DNA of 6,446 bases from Vulcanimicrobiota bacterium (GTDB lineage Bacteria > Vulcanimicrobiota > Vulcanimicrobiia > Vulcanimicrobiales > Vulcanimicrobiaceae), in assembly GCA_003167055.1 (NCBI GenBank), contig PMUE01000266.1, positions 1 through 6,446 on the forward strand. Reading direction: 5' to 3'. Shown in pieces: positions 1 through 6,446 of this stretch (positions are counted from its first letter, which is position 1; each line of letters starts with the position of its first letter). The notes below the pieces were generated by a model. The model saw only the letters and a program-made list of their open reading frames with translations, ran no database searches and had not been told where the DNA came from. Position numbers and translations under genes: made by a program.

Positions 1-629
1 TCCAGGTTGATGCCGCCGAAGACCGGTGCGATGCGCACGACCGTCTCGACGATCTCATCGACGTCCTTCGTATCGAGACAAATCGGAAACGCGTCGATAT
101 TGGCAAACTGCTTGAACAACATCGACTTGCCTTCCATGACCGGCAATGCACCAAGCGGACCGATATCGCCGAGGCCGAGCACCGCGGTGCCGTCGGAAAC
201 GACGGCGACCGTGTTACGCTTGATCGTCAACTGGAAGGCTTTGGTCGGATCAGCCGCTATCGCCATCGAGACCCGCGCGACGCCCGGCGTGTAGACAACC
301 GAAAGATCGTTGCGGGTCTTGACCGGAATTTTCGGCTCCACGCGAATCTTGCCGCCGAGATGCGCGAGAAAGGTCAAATCGGACACGGAGATCACGCGCA
401 CACCGTCGAGCCGCTCGACGGCGCGACGAACCTCATCGCCGATTATGTCCGAGCTGACATTGATCGTGACGTCGCGCACGACTTTCGAGCGCGTGACCGA
501 GCGCATGTCTACCGCGACGATCTGTCCGCCGGCGTCGCCGATCGCGTTGGCAAGCGTACCGAAGGTGCCGTTTTCGTTCGGCATCTCGACGCGCATGATC
601 AAGGTAAAACTTATCCCTGGTTGTGGCAT
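1..629 (-). CDS. NAD(P)-dependent malic enzyme with N-terminal ACT domain, 3' part missing
   Basis: Malic enzyme oxidatively decarboxylates malate to pyruvate in the cytosol, reducing NAD or NADP. The window shows the first 209 residues; the reading frame is still open at the edge, so the nucleotide-binding domain is not seen. Residues about 5-85 look like an ACT regulatory domain (GISFTLIMRVEMPNENG, then an AIGDAGG turn). Residues about 95-209 form the malic N-terminal domain: VVYTPGVARV carries the expected catalytic Tyr113, GLGDIG lies at 152-157, and MEGKSMLFK carries the expected catalytic Lys168. The ATG ending at 629 is chosen because TAG sits directly upstream in frame, and later ATGs (596, 584) would remove the first ACT strand. 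A weak GGGAA lies 9 nt upstream. The gene follows tldE after 5 nt, so it is probably co-transcribed. ACT domains commonly bind small effectors, so allosteric control is plausible, but the ligand cannot be told. Cofactor preference cannot be judged from this part. Confidence 0.93.
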   Translation of the reverse strand, partial: MPQPGISFTLIMRVEMPNENGTFGTLANAIGDAGGQIVAVDMRSVTRSKVVRDVTINVSSDIIGDEVRRAVERLDGVRVISVSDLTFLAHLGGKIRVEPKIPVKTRNDLSVVYTPGVARVSMAIAADPTKAFQLTIKRNTVAVVSDGTAVLGLGDIGPLGALPVMEGKSMLFKQFANIDAFPICLDTKDVDEIVETVVRIAPVFGGINL

Positions 630-643
630 CTACATCAATTCCC
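627..643 (-). promoter_or_regulatory. Translation start region of malic enzyme with ATG-TAG-ATG
   Basis: Read on the minus strand, GGGAA (639-643) is followed by the tldE stop TGA (635-637), which overlaps an ATG (633-635). That ATG is directly followed in the malic enzyme frame by TAG (630-632) and then by the ATG used as the malic enzyme start (627-629). GGGAA is 9 nt from the second ATG but only 3 nt from the first, which favours the second as the productive start. The first ATG-TAG pair is a minimal start-stop unit; whether it is ever used is unknown. Confidence 0.6.
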
Positions 644-1966
644 GCTAATCGTCATTTCTGCTACGCGAAACGACGGGGACACGGTCGAGCCGTCGAAGCG
701 CAAATCATTGGCCACCGCGTCGACGCCCGCGAGCATGTCCGCGAAGTTCCCCGCTACGGTAAACTCGTCGATCGGGTAGGCCAGCTCGCCGTTTTCGATC
801 ATGAACCCGCGTGCTCCCCGGCTGTAGCTCCCGGTGGCGTGTTCCGTGGCAAAACCGATGGTGTCGAGAACCAGCACGCCGCGCCGGGTCGCCGCGACAA
901 GATCGGCCAGCGATCCGTCGCCAGGGACGAGATAGAAGTTATTCGCGCCGATAGCTCCCCCGGTTGAGTTGCCGGTCGTACGCGCGCCCATCTTGCGCGC
1001 GTAGTAGCTGTCATAGAGAAACGTGCGCAGCACGCCGTTCTCAAAAACGGATGTGCGCCGTGTCGGCACGCCTTCGCCGTCGAACGGCGCGCTTCCCAGC
1101 CGGGCGGGCAACGTGCCGTCGTCGATAATGGTCACGAGGTGGCTGCCGATGCGCTCTCCGACGCGGTCCGCAAGCCAAGAATTTCCGACCGCGACGTTCG
1201 AGGCGGCCACCGCGGAAAAGATGTCGTCGACAACGGCCGCTGCAACATCCCGTTCGAAGATGACCGGAACGCGCATTGTCGACGGCTTGCGCGCGCCAAA
1301 CATTTCAACCGCGCGCCGAGCTGCTACCGCGCCGATCGCGTCGGGCGTTTCCAAATCGTGCAACACGCGACCTGCGGTTCCATAGTGCGCCGTGCGCTTC
1401 GCGCCGTGATCTTCCGCGACCGGTCCGGTCGAACGCGAGGCGCGCGAAGCCGTGTAGACGCCGCGGAATCCGGCTGAGTTCGCGAGCGCAATCGTCGCGT
1501 TCGCATCGCTATAGTGCGACCCGCTCGAATTAATGATACGCGGATCGGCGGCTCGAATCGAACGCTCCAGCGCAAGCGCGTCCTCGATCTTCTCCGCTTC
1601 CTCGCGCACGACAATCGTGGGATCGACGAGCGCGAGATCGCCGGTAAACGCGCCGAACTCGTCGGGTAACTCGGCGTACGGATCTTGCGCAACGTAGCGC
1701 AATTGGTCGAGCGCGCCCAGAAATGATGCGCGCAACGCTTGTGCCGTGAGATCCGACGTCGACACGGTAGCGTGCCGGCGGTCGCGCCAGAGACGCACGT
1801 GCATACTCGAGCCGGTCGAGCGCTCGAGTTTGCTCACCGCGGCACCACGCGCCTCGACGTGAAACCGCGCCGCGATGGAAAACGAGGCCTCGGCATGTTC
1901 CGCTCCGGCTTCGATCGCAAGATCGACGGCACGGGTCGCGACTTCGAGCGCGTCATCGTTCGTCAT
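635..1966 (-). CDS. tldE: TldE/PmbA, metal-free partner subunit of the TldD/TldE protease
   Basis: The 443-residue product is close to the roughly 450 residues usual for TldE (PmbA). It has the PmbA/TldD N-terminal domain (about 1-95), a middle section, and a C-terminal domain (about 225-440) ending in SPSFRVAEMTISGN, a typical TldE tail. It lacks the HExxH zinc motif of its partner: the equivalent region, around residues 236-270, has no His pair. This is normal for TldE, which forms a heterodimer with TldD and supplies part of the substrate cleft while TldD holds the metal. In characterised bacteria the pair acts in the cytosol, maturing microcin B17 and degrading the CcdA antitoxin. The ATG is well supported by AGGGGG 5 nt upstream. 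The gene overlaps the end of tldD by 14 nt in another frame, as expected for subunits made in equal amounts. No frameshift or truncation is seen. Confidence 0.95.
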   Translation of the reverse strand: MTNDDALEVATRAVDLAIEAGAEHAEASFSIAARFHVEARGAAVSKLERSTGSSMHVRLWRDRRHATVSTSDLTAQALRASFLGALDQLRYVAQDPYAELPDEFGAFTGDLALVDPTIVVREEAEKIEDALALERSIRAADPRIINSSGSHYSDANATIALANSAGFRGVYTASRASRSTGPVAEDHGAKRTAHYGTAGRVLHDLETPDAIGAVAARRAVEMFGARKPSTMRVPVIFERDVAAAVVDDIFSAVAASNVAVGNSWLADRVGERIGSHLVTIIDDGTLPARLGSAPFDGEGVPTRRTSVFENGVLRTFLYDSYYARKMGARTTGNSTGGAIGANNFYLVPGDGSLADLVAATRRGVLVLDTIGFATEHATGSYSRGARGFMIENGELAYPIDEFTVAGNFADMLAGVDAVANDLRFDGSTVSPSFRVAEMTISGN

Positions 1967-3353
1967 CGGTGCCCCCTACGGTGATCGACGAGATTTTAAC
2001 GGTCGGCATGCCGACGCCGACCGGCACGTGCTGCCCGCCTTTGCCACAGGTGTAGTGACGGCGTGCAAAACGCGCGTCGTTGCCGACCGCGACGACCTTC
2101 GTCATCGCATCGGGACCGTTGCCGACGATGGTGGCGTTGCGGACCGGCGCAGTTATTTTGCCGTTCTCGATAAGGTAGCCCTCGGCGACCATGAAGACGA
2201 AATCGCCCTTGCTGATCTCGACTTGGCCGCCGGCAAATGATTTCGCATACAGTCCGCGCTTCGTTGACGCAATGATTTCTTCGGGCGTACTTTCTCCGCT
2301 CGGCATGTACGTGTTGCACATCCGCGGTTGCGGCAAGAAGCGATATGATTGACGGCGCCCGCTGCCGGTCGGTTGCGCGCCCATCAGCCGCGCGTTGAGC
2401 GTGTCTTGCATGTACCCGCGAAGGACGCCGCGTTCGACGAGGACTTTATGCTGGCCCGGGATGCCTTCGTCGTCCACCGTGATGCTGCCGCGCTCTTCGC
2501 GCAAGTTTCCGTCGTCGTAAATGGTGACGAGTTCGCTTGCGACTCGTTCGCCGACGCGGCCGCTGTAGAGCGACGTGCCGCGCCGGTTGAAGTCACTTTC
2601 GAGGCCATGCCCAACGGCTTCGTGGAGGAGCACGCCGCCGCCGCCTGCACCGACGACCATCTCCATTTCACCGGCCGGCGCCGGCTCGGCGTCGAGATTC
2701 GTCGCCGCGATGCGCGCCGCATCGGCGGCAAGCTCTTCGGGCGAATGAGTATCGAAATAGTCGATTGCGATGCGGCCGCCGTCGGCAGCATACCCCGAGC
2801 CACGCTGGCCGTGCGCGCTCGCGACAACCTGAACACCAAGCGTCACCATCGGACGGTGGTCGTGCACGAAGCGCCCCTCGCTCGTGGCAATCCAGACGTC
2901 TTGCAGCTCGTCGGCCACGTGCGCATTGACGGCGACGATGCGCGGATCATCGGCCCGCGCGCGCCGATCGGCCCGCTCCAGTAAATCGACGTATCGTGCC
3001 GCGGGAGCATGATCGTGACGCGATTGATCGTAGAGCGGCGCGACCTGGAGGGTCGTAAGGTCGATGGTTCCGGTGGCTTGCGCGGCCCCGCTACGCGCAA
3101 TCAACGAGGCAGCTTCGGCGGCTCGCATCAACGCCTCGACTGAAAGGTCATCGGAATACGCGTAACCCGCCGACTCGCCCACGATCACTCGAACGCCGAC
3201 GCCTTGTGCGATCGCGGTCGCTCCGTCGTGAATCTGACCGTCTTGCAGACGAAACGCGTAGGAGCGGCGACGCTCGCAAAAGACGTCGGCGTAGTCGCCC
3301 CCATGCCGAAGCGCGCGGACGAGCAGGCGCGTGAGTACATCGCTGTCGAGCAT
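1953..3353 (-). CDS. tldD: TldD, zinc metalloprotease subunit
   Basis: TldD is the catalytic subunit of the cytosolic TldD/TldE metalloprotease, which cleaves unfolded or extended peptides and in some bacteria trims modified peptide natural products. The 466-residue product is near full family length (about 480). The active-site helix is intact: LLHEAVGHGLESDF places HEAVGH at residues 244-249, with His244 and His248/His249 region as the metal-binding end of the helix and Glu245 as the general base. The family's C-terminal Cys ligand is present as Cys436 in YTCGKGGQ, and the ending GMPTVKISSITVGGT is characteristic of TldD. A DFNRRGTSLYSGRVGE block directly after the active site also matches the family. 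The ATG shares one base with the dacB stop (TGATG); no good Shine-Dalgarno sequence precedes it, so translation may depend on ribosomes finishing dacB. tldE follows with a 14-nt overlap. The substrate cannot be told: no precursor-peptide gene lies in the window. Confidence 0.97.
   Translation of the reverse strand: MLDSDVLTRLLVRALRHGGDYADVFCERRRSYAFRLQDGQIHDGATAIAQGVGVRVIVGESAGYAYSDDLSVEALMRAAEAASLIARSGAAQATGTIDLTTLQVAPLYDQSRHDHAPAARYVDLLERADRRARADDPRIVAVNAHVADELQDVWIATSEGRFVHDHRPMVTLGVQVVASAHGQRGSGYAADGGRIAIDYFDTHSPEELAADAARIAATNLDAEPAPAGEMEMVVGAGGGGVLLHEAVGHGLESDFNRRGTSLYSGRVGERVASELVTIYDDGNLREERGSITVDDEGIPGQHKVLVERGVLRGYMQDTLNARLMGAQPTGSGRRQSYRFLPQPRMCNTYMPSGESTPEEIIASTKRGLYAKSFAGGQVEISKGDFVFMVAEGYLIENGKITAPVRNATIVGNGPDAMTKVVAVGNDARFARRHYTCGKGGQHVPVGVGMPTVKISSITVGGTDDER
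1972..1977 (-). promoter_or_regulatory. Shine-Dalgarno sequence of tldE
   Basis: AGGGGG lies 5 nt before the tldE ATG, inside the last codons of tldD. It differs from AGGAGG by one base. It is the clearest ribosome-binding site among the gene junctions here and fixes the start of tldE, so tldE can be initiated independently although it overlaps tldD. Confidence 0.75.
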
Positions 3354-3355
3354 CA
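3351..3355 (-). promoter_or_regulatory. Overlapping stop-start dacB/tldD (TGATG)
   Basis: The dacB stop TGA and the tldD start ATG share one base as TGATG. The 20 nt before the ATG contain no good match to AGGAGG. This arrangement is a classic termination-reinitiation junction, so tldD translation is probably coupled to dacB. Confidence 0.7.
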
Positions 3356-4882
3356 GAATGCAGCCAACCGGTCAACGGCGCCGACAAAGGCGCTGTCGGG
3401 ATCACCAGGTGAATCGTTGATCATAAAGGCGAACGCCACGCGGCCGTGGTGCATCGTGTTTACATACCCCGCGAGCGAACTTGCGTCGCTCAAGTGTCCG
3501 GTCTTGGCGCGCACGCGCCCGAGAGCGGTGGTGAAATCGTAGTGCGTCAACGTGCCGTCGCGTCCGCCCGCCGGAAGCAAAAGGTACAACTCCGCGCCGT
3601 GGTCGCGCAATTCCGCATCGCTGAGAATCCGTGCGAGCGTCAACGCGCATACGCGGTTCGCTTGGGCGAGGCCGCTGCCGTCAACGCTGCGTAATCCATC
3701 GGTCGGAATCCCGCGTGAACGCAAAAACGCGCGTTCGGCGGTCAGGCCATTGGCATCGGTTCCCGCCTCGCCGGCATCGACCGCAAGCGTGCGCATCAAC
3801 TGCTCGGCATAGTGGTTATCCGATACGAAGAGCATGTGACCGACGAGCTTGCGCAGCGCCGCCGAACGATGATCCCAGAGAACGATCGTATCCAGCGGCG
3901 CCCTCGAAACCTGCGGTGGCCGCGAGAGCGTGACGCCGGCCTGGTGCAACATGCGTCCGATGACATCGCCCACATACACCGGCATGTCATGGACCGGCAG
4001 CCAGAACTTTTCCTCGGTATCGGCCGGAATGTCCCCGCCGAGGGCAAAGACGTTCGTCCCTTGCGGCAAGATGACCACCGAGTCGAAGCTGGTGCTCGTA
4101 CGCACCGCGCCCGTCACGCGCACGTCGCGGCTCGCGGGGACGATCGCAACACGCGCCGGCTGGCCGGGAGCGCCGCCGTACACGCGGAATTCCGCGGTAT
4201 CGTCGTCGAGCGAAACCGCACTCGTCGGCACTTGGAAATCCTCGTTGGCATCGCTCGGATCCCAATACGGATTGATCTCAGGGCCACTCATCACACCGGG
4301 GTCGATCGCAACCGCGCCGTCGATGCGACGCAAGCCGGCGCGCGTCAATAGCCTGACGCCGCTGCGCAAATCGTCACTGCGTAGTGATGGGTCACCCGAG
4401 CCGACGAGCCAGAGGTTACCGTCAAGCCTTCCGGCGTCGGGCGCATGAGTCGCCGCCATCAGCGTATGAAAGTGATAATCGGGACCGAGTAAATTGAGCG
4501 CCGCGTCGGCGACGATCAGCTTTTGTACCGAAGCGGGCGTCACCGGACTGCGTTCACGCTCGGCATAGATGACGCGGCCCGTCGCGTCGATCACCACCAA
4601 GCTGTAGCGCGCCGAGAGGGCCGGAGCAAAGGCATCGTCGAGCGCGCGGTGCAGTGTCGCGATCTGTGCCGGCGTCCACAGCGCCGGTGCCGGCGTGGAG
4701 CGAACGATCGCTCGTTGCATCGAGGGCGCGATCGGCGGCTGCCCAACGAGACCGCGCACTATCGACCAAATCGCAAGCGCGATCGCTCCGAGCAGGACGA
4801 TAAGGGCGAGGCTGCGCTTAGCGCCGCGTGAGCGCTTCGATCTTCTCTTGTAACGTACGCTGTTCTTCACGAAGAGTATCAA
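3353..4882 (-). CDS. dacB: D-alanyl-D-alanine carboxypeptidase/endopeptidase, PBP4 type (peptidase S13)
   Basis: This is a serine penicillin-binding protein that removes terminal D-Ala from peptidoglycan stems or cuts D-Ala cross-links outside the membrane. All three active-site motifs are intact: SxxK as SVQK (Ser118, Lys121), SxN as SDN (354-356) and KTG (460-462). The roughly 235-residue gap between the first two is typical of S13 enzymes, which carry extra domains there, and DGSGL at 401-405 is another family mark. The N-terminus is strongly basic (KRRSKRSRGAKR) and is followed by one hydrophobic segment at about 24-44. It has no clear cleavage site, suggesting a membrane anchor with the enzyme outside. 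The open frame begins after a stop at 4901-4903 and has no ATG before the membrane segment. Start choices are TTG at 4882 (given here, 509 residues) or GTG at 4870 (505 residues); neither has a convincing Shine-Dalgarno sequence. Both lie inside the upstream M1 gene. The end overlaps tldD by one base. Confidence 0.94.
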   Translation of the reverse strand: MILFVKNSVRYKRRSKRSRGAKRSLALIVLLGAIALAIWSIVRGLVGQPPIAPSMQRAIVRSTPAPALWTPAQIATLHRALDDAFAPALSARYSLVVIDATGRVIYAERERSPVTPASVQKLIVADAALNLLGPDYHFHTLMAATHAPDAGRLDGNLWLVGSGDPSLRSDDLRSGVRLLTRAGLRRIDGAVAIDPGVMSGPEINPYWDPSDANEDFQVPTSAVSLDDDTAEFRVYGGAPGQPARVAIVPASRDVRVTGAVRTSTSFDSVVILPQGTNVFALGGDIPADTEEKFWLPVHDMPVYVGDVIGRMLHQAGVTLSRPPQVSRAPLDTIVLWDHRSAALRKLVGHMLFVSDNHYAEQLMRTLAVDAGEAGTDANGLTAERAFLRSRGIPTDGLRSVDGSGLAQANRVCALTLARILSDAELRDHGAELYLLLPAGGRDGTLTHYDFTTALGRVRAKTGHLSDASSLAGYVNTMHHGRVAFAFMINDSPGDPDSAFVGAVDRLAAF

Positions 4883-6446
4883 GATCCGAGCGCATCGCGC
4901 TCACTTGCGAAGGAACTTTTTGAGCCTCACGGATACGCATCGCCGCTTCGACCGCATCGCGGCGCACGCGTCCGTCGAAGCCGCTGGTGGTGAGCCGATC
5001 GAGAGCCGGCAACGCGCGAGCATCTTCGAGGGTTTCAGCCGCGCCGATTGCGGCAACCTGCACTAAGAACATCGGGTCGTCGAGCAGTTGCACGATCGCA
5101 TCCATGATGCGCGCGCGTTCCTGGTAGACCAGCGCGCCAAGGCGCGCAAGCGCACCGGCGGTTGCGCGGCGCAAACCCTCGTCACGCCCCAACTGAGCCG
5201 CTTCGAGCAGCACATCGACTGCGCGGCCATCGGCCAACTCGGCGAGCCCGCGCGCGGCGCCCGCTTCAACGACGCCGTTCCACGTCCGCTGACCGATTGC
5301 CGCGACCAGCGCATCGAATGCGCGCGCGTCGCGCGTCTTCCCGAGCGACTCGAGTGCCGCCGCTTGCACAAAATACGACGCATCCTCACGCGCTACACTG
5401 AGCAACGCGCTCGCAACCTCCGCATCGCGGAAGTTCCCGAGCGCCGCGGCGACCGGCCGGCGAACCTTCGGGTGCGAATGGCGTAACGCCACAAGGAGGA
5501 TGTCGCGCGCCCACGGTGCGCGCGTCGCACCCAGCGCCACGGCCGCTTCGTCGAGCACACCCCAAAACGGATCACGCTCGAACGCGGCACGCAATGCCTC
5601 GCGTGCCGTTTGCGACCCGTCCTTGGCAAGCTCGCGCGCCGCACGAATGCGCGCTACCGGATCGGGATCGCCGTGCAGCGTTGCCGCAGCAAACGGTGCG
5701 CCGAGCTTGTAGGTAATATTGCCGAGCAGCCACGCGCCGGGATCGAAGCGCACGAGCTTCGGTTCGAAGTCGAGCGGAACGGTGACTGTCTCATGTGCGC
5801 GTTCGACCGACACGCGAATACGCCGCTCCCCGCTCAGAGCGCCCGGTCCCACGTTGGCAGCCGGCGTCGCCGGCGCCGCGGCGACGAATCCGAGATCGAC
5901 GCCGAAGCGATAGGCGGGGTTCGCGTCGTCAACGGTTTGCTTTTGGTCTATCGTCACCGTCGCGACCTTGCGTTCAACATCCCACGCCACACTCACCTCG
6001 AGCTCGGGATGGCCGCCGCGATAGATCCACTGATCGAAGAAGCCGCGCATGTTGCGCCCCGTCGATTCCTCGATCGCCCGAATAACATCGATGGTCTCGA
6101 CGTTGCGTTCGGCATTTTGCTCGACGTAATGGGCGATCGAGCGCCAGAAACGCTTGTCGTCGAGTTCGCCGCGCAGCATGTGCAACACGGCGCCCGCCTT
6201 CTCATAGAGATGCCGGTCGAACATCTCGACCGGATCGCGGAAGCGATTGCAAACGATGGGGCGGCGATACCGATCGGCGTCCTCGTCGAGGTAGCGAGCG
6301 ATGCAGCCGAAGACGTCGTAGAGGTACTCGTCGTAACCAAGATCGGCCTCGCGCCACACACACTCGAAATAGGTCGCAAAGCCTTCGTTGAGCCAAGCTT
6401 GCGACCAATCTCGACACGTCAGCAGATCGCCGAACCATTGATGCGC
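4818..6446 (-). CDS. M1 family zinc aminopeptidase with HEAT-repeat tail, 5' part missing
   Basis: M1 enzymes remove N-terminal residues from peptides. The frame is open through the window edge, which cuts within the zinc motif: the visible part begins AHQWFGDLLTC, the end of HExxH plus its usual QWFGD continuation. Numbering from the edge, His2 is the second zinc His and Glu21 in WLNEGFATYFE is the third ligand, at exactly the x18 spacing of the gluzincin motif HExxH-x18-E. YEKAGAVLHML at 81-91 holds the expected catalytic Tyr81. FFDQWIYRGGHPEL (about 136-149) closes the catalytic domain, and a beta-sandwich follows to about 229. From about 261 to 505 come helical HEAT-like repeats, then a short charged coiled-coil tail. 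Together 542 residues are visible. The first HExxH residues and the N-terminal domain lie outside the window, so whether there is a signal peptide, and thus the location, is unknown. The 3' end overlaps dacB by 53-65 nt. Confidence 0.93.
   Translation of the reverse strand, partial: AHQWFGDLLTCRDWSQAWLNEGFATYFECVWREADLGYDEYLYDVFGCIARYLDEDADRYRRPIVCNRFRDPVEMFDRHLYEKAGAVLHMLRGELDDKRFWRSIAHYVEQNAERNVETIDVIRAIEESTGRNMRGFFDQWIYRGGHPELEVSVAWDVERKVATVTIDQKQTVDDANPAYRFGVDLGFVAAAPATPAANVGPGALSGERRIRVSVERAHETVTVPLDFEPKLVRFDPGAWLLGNITYKLGAPFAAATLHGDPDPVARIRAARELAKDGSQTAREALRAAFERDPFWGVLDEAAVALGATRAPWARDILLVALRHSHPKVRRPVAAALGNFRDAEVASALLSVAREDASYFVQAAALESLGKTRDARAFDALVAAIGQRTWNGVVEAGAARGLAELADGRAVDVLLEAAQLGRDEGLRRATAGALARLGALVYQERARIMDAIVQLLDDPMFLVQVAAIGAAETLEDARALPALDRLTTSGFDGRVRRDAVEAAMRIREAQKVPSQVSAMRSDLDTLREEQRTLQEKIEALTRR
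4821..4904 (-). other. C-terminal coiled-coil tail of the M1 peptidase
   Basis: The last 28 codons of the M1 gene encode a heptad-like charged helix containing LDTLREEQRTLQEKIEALTR, with Leu, Leu, Leu and Ile at roughly 3-4 residue spacing and many Glu, Gln and Arg. This suggests a short dimerisation or docking coiled coil. Most of the same DNA also encodes the basic start of dacB in another frame. Assignment is by pattern only. Confidence 0.6.
4932..5666 (-). other. HEAT/armadillo-like repeat domain in the M1 peptidase
   Basis: This part of the M1 gene encodes roughly seven successive helical pairs of about 30-37 residues. Recurring units include DPVARIRAARELA, HPKVRRPVAAALGNF, YFVQAAALESLG, GVVEAGAARGLAELAD, EGLRRATAGALARLG, FLVQVAAIGAAETL and GRVRRDAVEAAMRI. 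Each has the V-R/Q-x-A-A-x-A-L pattern of HEAT and PBS-lyase-like repeats. Such repeats form curved solenoids that bind proteins or peptides, and here they take the place of the ERAP/PepN-type C-terminal helical domain seen in many M1 enzymes. The repeat count is by eye and the boundaries are approximate. Confidence 0.82.

Noticed and set aside
7..779. Plus-strand open frames at the left edge (95, 112 and 139 codons)
   Set aside because: They are antisense to the malic enzyme and the tldE end, have low-complexity composition, and the opposite strand holds clear conserved motifs.
2349..2984. 211-codon plus-strand open frame opposite tldD
   Set aside because: It lies wholly antisense to a well-recognised TldD gene with intact active site. 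Its protein resembles no family I recognise, and long antisense frames are expected in GC-rich DNA.
3812..4448. Plus-strand open frames of 179 and 172 codons opposite dacB
   Set aside because: Two overlapping frames of Arg/Ala/Ser-rich sequence without recognisable motifs lie antisense to an intact PBP4 gene; these are shadows.
4932..5666. HEAT region as a separate gene or a fusion artefact
   Set aside because: No stop or frame break separates it from the peptidase domain, and the base composition is uniform.
5861..5882. GC-only run resembling a possible hairpin or repeat
   Set aside because: It encodes an Ala/Pro-rich linker within the M1 beta-sandwich region and lacks a following T-run on either strand, so it is not a terminator.
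4818..6359. Treating the right-hand gene as a complete 513-residue protein starting at 6359
   Set aside because: The codon there is GTG (Val), the frame is open to the window edge, and the 29 upstream residues carry the M1 motif AHQWFGD...WLNEGFATYFE, so the gene is partial and runs on.
1..6446. Mobile elements, RNA genes, CRISPR arrays, terminators or internal promoters
   Set aside because: Coding sequence covers all but 5 nt. No inverted terminal repeats, regular direct repeats, tRNA-like folds or hairpin-plus-T-run sites were seen.

Overview
The window is a single, gap-free stretch of bacterial chromosome in which every gene lies on the minus strand. Read in the direction of transcription, from high to low coordinate, it holds five genes: the C-terminal 542 residues of an M1 zinc aminopeptidase with a HEAT-repeat tail; a membrane-anchored D-alanyl-D-alanine carboxypeptidase/endopeptidase of the PBP4 (S13) type; TldD; TldE (PmbA); and the first 209 residues of an ACT-domain malic enzyme. 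Both edge genes are cut by the window.

The genes are packed as one apparent operon. The M1 gene overlaps dacB by 53 or 65 nt depending on the dacB start. dacB and tldD share one base in a TGATG junction. tldD and tldE overlap by 14 nt. tldE and the malic enzyme gene are 5 nt apart. No intergenic space is large enough for an internal promoter or terminator, so co-transcription and translational coupling are likely. The promoter and the end of the operon must lie outside the window.

The products suggest a peptide and cell-wall turnover theme. M1 trims N-terminal residues from peptides. PBP4-type enzymes remove the terminal D-Ala from muropeptide stems or cut cross-links outside the membrane. 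TldD/TldE is a cytosolic heterodimeric metalloprotease that degrades unfolded peptides or matures peptide natural products. The malic enzyme converts malate to pyruvate and looks like a central-metabolism neighbour. No peptide precursor gene, immunity gene, mobile element, RNA gene or CRISPR array is visible.

The DNA is GC-rich and its genes use GC-rich codons, which produces many long antisense shadow ORFs. The taxon cannot be fixed from sequence alone. The M1-HEAT architecture and overall protein style are compatible with soil-type phyla such as Eremiobacterota/Vulcanimicrobiota (WPS-2) or Acidobacteriota, but this is a low-confidence inference. The region looks mostly like ordinary housekeeping DNA. 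The points worth a second look are the gene combination, the HEAT/coiled-coil tail on M1, the deep M1-dacB overlap and an ATG-TAG-ATG arrangement before the malic enzyme.
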